A stretch of DNA of 64,000 nt, taken from DAOQAU01 sp035354275. Its GTDB lineage: Bacteria; Cyanobacteriota; Vampirovibrionia; Gastranaerophilales; Gastranaerophilaceae. The DNA lies in the NCBI GenBank assembly GCA_035354275.1, contig DAOQAU010000002.1, positions 5,479-69,478 of the forward strand. The letters run 5' to 3'. Every line of letters begins with the position of its first letter. Position 1 is the first letter of the stretch. A program made the translations under genes and the position numbers. The notes below the pieces were generated by a model, which was given only the letters and a program-made list of their open reading frames with translations, was not told the origin of the DNA and did not search any database. Shown here piece after piece: positions 59,461-64,000 of this stretch.

Positions 59461-59470
59461 AGCTCACTAC
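59438..59470. repeat. Repeat at the ileS/flavoprotein gene junction
   Basis: On the minus strand AGTGAGTGAGTAGTGAGCTG then TGAGCGGTGAGCGAG. The ileS stop (TGA) and the GTG start of the next gene both lie in it. The units belong to the GTGAAGAG-like family. Confidence 0.75.
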
Positions 59471-62290
59471 TCACTCACTTATAGCATCAACGCACTCAGA
59501 ACATATTGTTTCATGCCCTTCGTGTTCGCCCAGCGTTCTGTATTTCCAGCAGCGTTCACATTTTTGCCCTTGAGCCTGAGTAACCCAAACAAAAAAGCCT
59601 TCTTCTTTGTATTCGTTTAAAATATTTTGAGGTTTTTGTTCCGTCAAAAAGGCTTGAGAAGTTATGAAAATATTACAAAGTTCGTCTTGGTTTGCGCTTA
59701 AAATTTCATGGCTTTCTTGGGGTGCTTTAACATAAACTGCAACCTCCAAAGAACTTCCCACTTTTTTGTCGGCTCGAAGAGGCTCAATCGCTTTTGTGAC
59801 AATCTCTCTTGCCTTTAATATTGTTGCAAATTCTTCTTCTAATTGAGCGTTTTCCCATCGTGGGTTGAATTTCACCCAATTTGAAAGCAAAATACTTTCC
59901 ATACCGTCTTTTTGGCATTCGATAACGCTTGTCCAAATGTCTTCTGCCTGATGAGGCATTACAGGAGTTAAAATCCTCACAAGTGCCTGAGATATTTCAA
60001 ATAATACTGTCTGACATGCCCGCCTTGAAAGGGATTTTTTGCCTGCGGTGTAGAGTCTGTCTTTTACGATGTCAAGATAAAATGCACTTAAATCCACAGC
60101 CGCAAAGTTTTGCAAATACTGGAAGTATTTGTAAAATTCGTAGCTGTCAAAGGCTTCTGTTACGTCTTTTGTCAGCCTGTTAAGCTTGTGCAGTGCGAAT
60201 TTGTCCAGATTTTTGAGTTCCGAATACTGGACATAATCGGTTTGCGGGTCAAAATCGTAAATATTCCCGAGCAAAAACCGCATGGTGTTTCTCATTTTTT
60301 TAAATATTTCAACAAGCTGTTTTATGACGTTTTCACCTATTTTAATGTCGTTTCGGTAATCCACAGAAGCTGCCCAAAGCCTCAGTACATCGGCACCATA
60401 GACCTTGATAATTTCTTGGGGCGCAACTACATTGCCCAAAGATTTTGACATTTTTCTGCCTTCTGCATCGAGCACAAATCCGTGGGTTAAAACTTCTTGA
60501 TAAGGTGCTTTACTTTGCGTTGCCATCGCAGTCAGAAGCGAAGATTGAAACCAACCCCTGTGCTGATCTGAGCCTTCAAGGTACATTTCAACGGGGATGT
60601 TGCCCAATTCTTTTTGTCGTTTTTCTACAACGGCGCGCCATGTAATGCCGGAGTCAAACCAAACATCCATAATGTCTTTTTCTTTTCGGAAATTTTCGCC
60701 TTTGCAATTAGGACATTTGAAATTGTTCGGCAACAACTCTTTTTCGCTGTATTTTACCCACGCATCGGAGCTTTCTTTGTCGAATAATTCGGCAACGTGT
60801 TTGATTGTTTCATCTGTTACAATGACTTCACCGCAATCTTTGCAATAGAAAACAGGAATTGGAACCCCCCAAGCTCTTTGGCGCGAAATACACCAGTCGG
60901 AGCGGCCTTCTACCATGTTAAAAATTCTGTTTTCGCCGCTTGCGGGAATCCATTTTACTTTTTTAATTTCTTCAAGCGTTTCGTTTCTGAATTTGTCGAC
61001 TTTTACAAACCATTGAGGAGTAGCGCGGTAAATCACCGGTTTTTTGCATCGCCAGCAGTGAGGATAAGAGTGGATAATTTCTGATTTTGCAAGCAGTGCA
61101 CCTTTTTGTTCAAGTCTTTCTATCACAATGGCGTTTCCTTTGTAATAAGGAATACCCTCTAAATCCGGCACTTGATTTGTCCAAATGCCTCTGCCGTCAA
61201 GCGGTGAAAAGACTTCCAAATTGTATTTAACCCCTATCTCATAATCTTCTAAGCCGTGTCCGGGAGCGGTATGTACCGCGCCTGTTCCGGCATCTGTTGT
61301 TACGTGTTCGCCCAAAATTATAGGAGATTTGCGCTCATAAAGCGGATGAATTGTGTTTAAAAGCTCCAATTCTTCGCCCAAAACAGAGCCGAGTACTTTA
61401 ATATCTTTTTCTTCCCAGCCAACGCCCTGTAAAAAGCTTGCCAAAAGTGCCTGAGCAATTACATACACATCATTTTTGTAATCAAAGAAAGTGTATTCCA
61501 ATTTAGGGTGAAGACAAATTGCCATATTGGAAGGAATTGTCCAAGGAGTTGTGGTCCAGATTACTGCGTATAGTGAGCGGTGAACGGTGAAGAGTGAAGG
61601 GATAATTTTTTGGATTTTATTTATGGATTCTTCGTCGAATTTAAACCTTACATAAATTGATGTAGAAGTGTGGTCTGCGTATTCGACTTCTGCTTCTGCA
61701 AGTGCGGTTTCGCAAGCTGCACACCAATAAACAGGTTTTAAGCCCTTTTCAACATAGCCGTTTTTGTACATTTGTCCGAAAACTCTTATTTGCTCTGCCT
61801 CAAAATCGGGATCAATAGTCAAATAAGGGTTTTCCCAGTCGCCCAAAACACCCAGTTTTTTAAATTCGGCTTCCTGACCTTTTAAGTTTTTGTGGGCAAA
61901 TTCTCTGCACTTTTGTCTTAATTCAAACGGACTGAGTGCTTCTCTGCCTCCTTTTATGTTTTTTACAACGGCATTTTCAATAGGAAGTCCGTGCCCGTCA
62001 TAACCAGGAACATAAGGCGAATAAAATCCTGCCTGAGTTTTATATTTTATCAAAATGTCTTTTAAAATTTTATTTAGAGCCGTTCCGATGTGAATTTTGT
62101 CTGAGCTTAAATAAGGCGGGCCGTCGTGAAGGACAAATTTATGACTTTTATCTTTTTTTTCGATTATTTTGTCATAAATATTTTCTTCAACCCACTTCTT
62201 TTGAATTAAAGGCTCTTTTTGCGCCGCGTTTGCGCGCATCTCCAGAGTGGTTTGCGGTAAATTCAGTGTGTCTTTGTATTCTTTTCCCAT
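59471..62290 (-). CDS. ileS: Isoleucyl-tRNA synthetase
   Basis: IleRS charges tRNA-Ile and edits valine. The 939-residue protein is complete: DGPPYLSSDKIHIGTALNKI (class I HIGH variant HIGT), WTTTPWTIPSN and the editing domain, GSDQHRGWFQ, KMSKSLGNVV (KMSKS), and the C-terminal zinc-finger region (QKCERCWKYRTLGE... CSECV). The bacterial-type, zinc-containing form suggests mupirocin sensitivity, but this is inference. Residues about 229-241 (SLFTVHRSLYAV) are encoded by a genome repeat just before VIWTTTPWT. The terminal Glu and stop codon lie in another repeat. It is an essential gene and presumably works. Confidence 0.97.
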   Translation of the reverse strand: MGKEYKDTLNLPQTTLEMRANAAQKEPLIQKKWVEENIYDKIIEKKDKSHKFVLHDGPPYLSSDKIHIGTALNKILKDILIKYKTQAGFYSPYVPGYDGHGLPIENAVVKNIKGGREALSPFELRQKCREFAHKNLKGQEAEFKKLGVLGDWENPYLTIDPDFEAEQIRVFGQMYKNGYVEKGLKPVYWCAACETALAEAEVEYADHTSTSIYVRFKFDEESINKIQKIIPSLFTVHRSLYAVIWTTTPWTIPSNMAICLHPKLEYTFFDYKNDVYVIAQALLASFLQGVGWEEKDIKVLGSVLGEELELLNTIHPLYERKSPIILGEHVTTDAGTGAVHTAPGHGLEDYEIGVKYNLEVFSPLDGRGIWTNQVPDLEGIPYYKGNAIVIERLEQKGALLAKSEIIHSYPHCWRCKKPVIYRATPQWFVKVDKFRNETLEEIKKVKWIPASGENRIFNMVEGRSDWCISRQRAWGVPIPVFYCKDCGEVIVTDETIKHVAELFDKESSDAWVKYSEKELLPNNFKCPNCKGENFRKEKDIMDVWFDSGITWRAVVEKRQKELGNIPVEMYLEGSDQHRGWFQSSLLTAMATQSKAPYQEVLTHGFVLDAEGRKMSKSLGNVVAPQEIIKVYGADVLRLWAASVDYRNDIKIGENVIKQLVEIFKKMRNTMRFLLGNIYDFDPQTDYVQYSELKNLDKFALHKLNRLTKDVTEAFDSYEFYKYFQYLQNFAAVDLSAFYLDIVKDRLYTAGKKSLSRRACQTVLFEISQALVRILTPVMPHQAEDIWTSVIECQKDGMESILLSNWVKFNPRWENAQLEEEFATILKAREIVTKAIEPLRADKKVGSSLEVAVYVKAPQESHEILSANQDELCNIFITSQAFLTEQKPQNILNEYKEEGFFVWVTQAQGQKCERCWKYRTLGEHEGHETICSECVDAISE
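61568..61603. repeat. In-frame repeat insertion within ileS
   Basis: TAGTGAGCGGTGAACGGTGA then AGAGTGAAGGG on the plus strand. It encodes PSLFTVHRSLYA in IleRS. The units match those in kdtA (5401-5436). Confidence 0.82.
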
Positions 62291-62311
62291 TTCTAATTCC
62301 TTATATCGCCA

Positions 62312-63577
62312 TTATGCGGGCTGCATCTTTTTGATTTTTGCTTCCCTTACGAACTCTCTCATTTTATCATAGTCAAAATCGTTTTCCCACCTTGCAATAA
62401 CTACGGTTGCAACGCAGTTTCCGATTAAGTTTACAGTTGTTCTTCCCATGTCAAGAATTTGGTCTATCCCTAGCAAAATGGCAACCCCGATTAGAGGAAT
62501 GTTAAAGCTTGCAAGAGTTCCAGCAAGCACAATCAGAGAAACCCTTGGAACGGCAGCTATTCCTTTGCTTGTAAGCATAAGCGCAAGCATTATCATAATC
62601 TGTTGATTAAATGACATGTGAATTCCGACAATCTGTGTCGCAAAAAGTACACCCAGTGCCAGATAAAGCGTGCTTCCGTCGAGGTTAAACGTGTATCCTG
62701 TTGGCATTACAAAGCCTACAATATTTTTTGGTACGCCGAATTTTTCCATAATCTCCATTGCTTTAGGCAAAGCCGCCTCCGAGCTTGCGGTAGAAAATGC
62801 AAGCAGGGCAGGCTCTTGGATTGCTTTGATTAAATTTCTCAAAGAAATTCTTGCTATCTTGCAGGCAATAAAAAGCACCATTGCAACAAAAATTGCAAGC
62901 GCAAAGTAAAGCGCAAAAATAACTTTTGCATAACCCAGCAGAACTCTTACTCCGTTTTCACCGACTGTTGAAGCTATAGCACCGAAAATCCCAACAGGCG
63001 CAAAATACATTACATATTCGGTAAATTTGAACATAATTTCAGAAAGCGAATTTAAAACATCTAAAACAGGTTTTGCTTTTTGTCCCACCGCACACAGAGC
63101 AAGTGCGAAAAATATTGAAAATACTACTATTTGAAGCAAGTTGCCTTCTGCCATGGATTGAATTACGCTTGTGGGAAATACTTCCGTAATTAACTCATGA
63201 AAAGAACTGTGAACATGTACTGCCGCCATTTCGGTTGCAGTTCTCAGGCTTGAAGGGTTAATTGTAACCCCAAACCCTTCGCCCGGCTTGAAAAAATTCC
63301 CCACACTCAATCCTATGATAAGCGCAAGTGTTGTTACCACCTCAAAGTAAACAAGGGTTTTAAGCCCTATTTTTCCTATACTTTTAACATCGCCGTGTCC
63401 TGCAACACCTACAACAAGAGTCGCAAAAAGCAAAGGTGCTATTATCATTTTTACCATTCGCAGGAATATTACCGCCAGAATGTGAAGCTTTTGGGCAAAA
63501 TCGGGAAAAAGCCAGCCGACAAAAACGCCCAATACCAAAGCCATAAATATTGCCAGGGTGAATTTAGATTTCCTCAA
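62312..63577 (-). CDS. Dicarboxylate/amino acid:cation symporter
   Basis: This member of the DAACS family (glutamate/aspartate or C4-dicarboxylate uptake driven by sodium or protons) is 421 residues with about eight membrane helices and two re-entrant loops. Family motifs are the Ser-rich loop AFSTASSEAALPKAMEIMEK, the GFVMPTGYTFNLDGSTLYLA segment and the second loop region TSKGIAAVPRVSLIVLAGTL. The last helix carries the residues for substrate binding (DQILDMGRTTVNLIGNCVA). The start is a TTG with AAGGA upstream. It is 21 bases upstream of ileS on the same strand. The substrate (glutamate, aspartate or succinate) is not resolved. Confidence 0.93.
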   Translation of the reverse strand: MRKSKFTLAIFMALVLGVFVGWLFPDFAQKLHILAVIFLRMVKMIIAPLLFATLVVGVAGHGDVKSIGKIGLKTLVYFEVVTTLALIIGLSVGNFFKPGEGFGVTINPSSLRTATEMAAVHVHSSFHELITEVFPTSVIQSMAEGNLLQIVVFSIFFALALCAVGQKAKPVLDVLNSLSEIMFKFTEYVMYFAPVGIFGAIASTVGENGVRVLLGYAKVIFALYFALAIFVAMVLFIACKIARISLRNLIKAIQEPALLAFSTASSEAALPKAMEIMEKFGVPKNIVGFVMPTGYTFNLDGSTLYLALGVLFATQIVGIHMSFNQQIMIMLALMLTSKGIAAVPRVSLIVLAGTLASFNIPLIGVAILLGIDQILDMGRTTVNLIGNCVATVVIARWENDFDYDKMREFVREAKIKKMQPA

Positions 63578-64000
63578 AACTTCTTTTTCCTTAAATTACC
63601 GTAAAATTAAGACGTTGAATATATTATATAATAAAAATGCCCCGAAAGTTTATAAAAGGCTTAAACTTTATAAATTTTTAATAATAGGCACTAAATATGA
63701 TAATTTTTTTGTCGTTGCGAGGGGTGAACAATATATTTACCCCGAAGCAATCCAAAATGTTTATTATTTTTTAAGTACCTTTTGGTGGCAAAAGGTACTG
63801 CCAAAAGCCACCCCCTGCTCGTCGCGACTATTAGAGTACGGCTCATTCCATTGAAAATTTTAAACTCGTTTCGCTAAAGCTACACTCAGACAATAAAATT
63901 TTCGGGCATTGCATTTCGCCTACTCTAATAACGCCGCTCCTCAAAAAAAGGGGGGGTAATTTTTTATTCGTTTTGATAAGTTCAGGATGACGCAAGAGGC
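63578..64000. other. Repeat-rich noncoding end of window
   Basis: I find no gene here. Parts seen are GTCGTTGCGAGGGGTGAAC with GAAGCAATCC (63711-63756), a palindrome AAGTACCTTTTGGTGGC / AAAAGGTACT (about 63773-63800), an AT-rich palindrome near GAAAATTTTAAACTCG and AATAAAATTTTCG (about 63855-63903), a G run, and at the end GATAAGTTCAGGATGACGC. All look like dispersed palindromic repeats. Confidence 0.7.

Overview
The window is an AT-rich chromosomal segment of a diderm bacterium. I infer a non-photosynthetic relative of the Cyanobacteria (Melainabacteria/Vampirovibrionia, perhaps Gastranaerophilales). The grounds are a Ycf23/DUF561 gene, known mainly from cyanobacteria and plastids, a CHASE2-cyclase, a lone LptF/LptG-type permease with a Kdo transferase and an LptD-like barrel, and candidate origin motifs one base away from the cyanobacterial DnaA box. 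There is no 16S rRNA here, so this placement is inference. A run of exactly 100 N (58207-58306) shows that this is a scaffolded draft, probably a metagenome bin.

Layout. 1-9.5 kb: rpoB (cut by the window edge), a dehydratase-activator ATPase, Kdo transferase, a class V aminotransferase, an unknown protein and an M49-like metallopeptidase. 9.6-13.7 kb: glutaredoxin, recF, a likely oriC, dnaN, trmFO and tRNA-Leu(GAG). 13.7-20.3 kb: small lineage-specific proteins, def-fmt-aroH, a CHASE2 adenylate/guanylate cyclase and two Cys-containing small proteins. 20.3-24.2 kb: zinc ribbon, a structured RNA-like block, HtrA-type protease, ycf23 and dnaA. 24.3-31.1 kb: a compact Tad/Flp pilus operon (cpaB-cpaC-cpaE-cpaF-tadB-tadC) without a pilin. 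31.5-38.4 kb: membrane protein, tRNA-Ser(GCT), thiG, a HerA-like protein with a degenerate P-loop, a MerR-like protein, recA and rqcH. 38.4-41 kb: hisD and a three-domain hisA-hisI-hisE fusion. 41-50 kb: dehydrogenase and an envelope block (LptG-like, lytic transglycosylase, LptD-like, M23 hydrolase). 50.4-58.2 kb: a STAND-like NTPase/TPR protein, rsmG, a large lineage protein, a P-loop kinase, nadD and yqeK. 58.3-64 kb: a HI0933-type flavoprotein, ileS and a dicarboxylate symporter.

Most genes are housekeeping. The most striking feature is a set of dispersed repeats made of drifting 7-9 base units (GTGAAGAGTGAAGGG, GTCGAATAGTTGAA, AGTAAATGGTAAAT types). They fill many intergenic gaps, form long inverted pairs far apart, and sit in frame inside at least three genes (kdtA, rqcH, ileS). 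A GC-rich repeat of another kind sits in frame inside the HI0933-type gene. Repeat sequence also supplies stop or start codons at several gene ends. This resembles the behaviour of Rickettsia palindromic elements in coding sequence, but the sequence is different.

Other points of interest are the candidate oriC with TTTTCTACA boxes paired with a DnaA whose DNA-recognition motif is altered, the HisA-HisI-HisE fusion, the HerA-like/Tudor-like protein, a Cys/Ser-rich peptide with its own terminator, and several structured intergenic blocks I cannot assign to a known RNA family.
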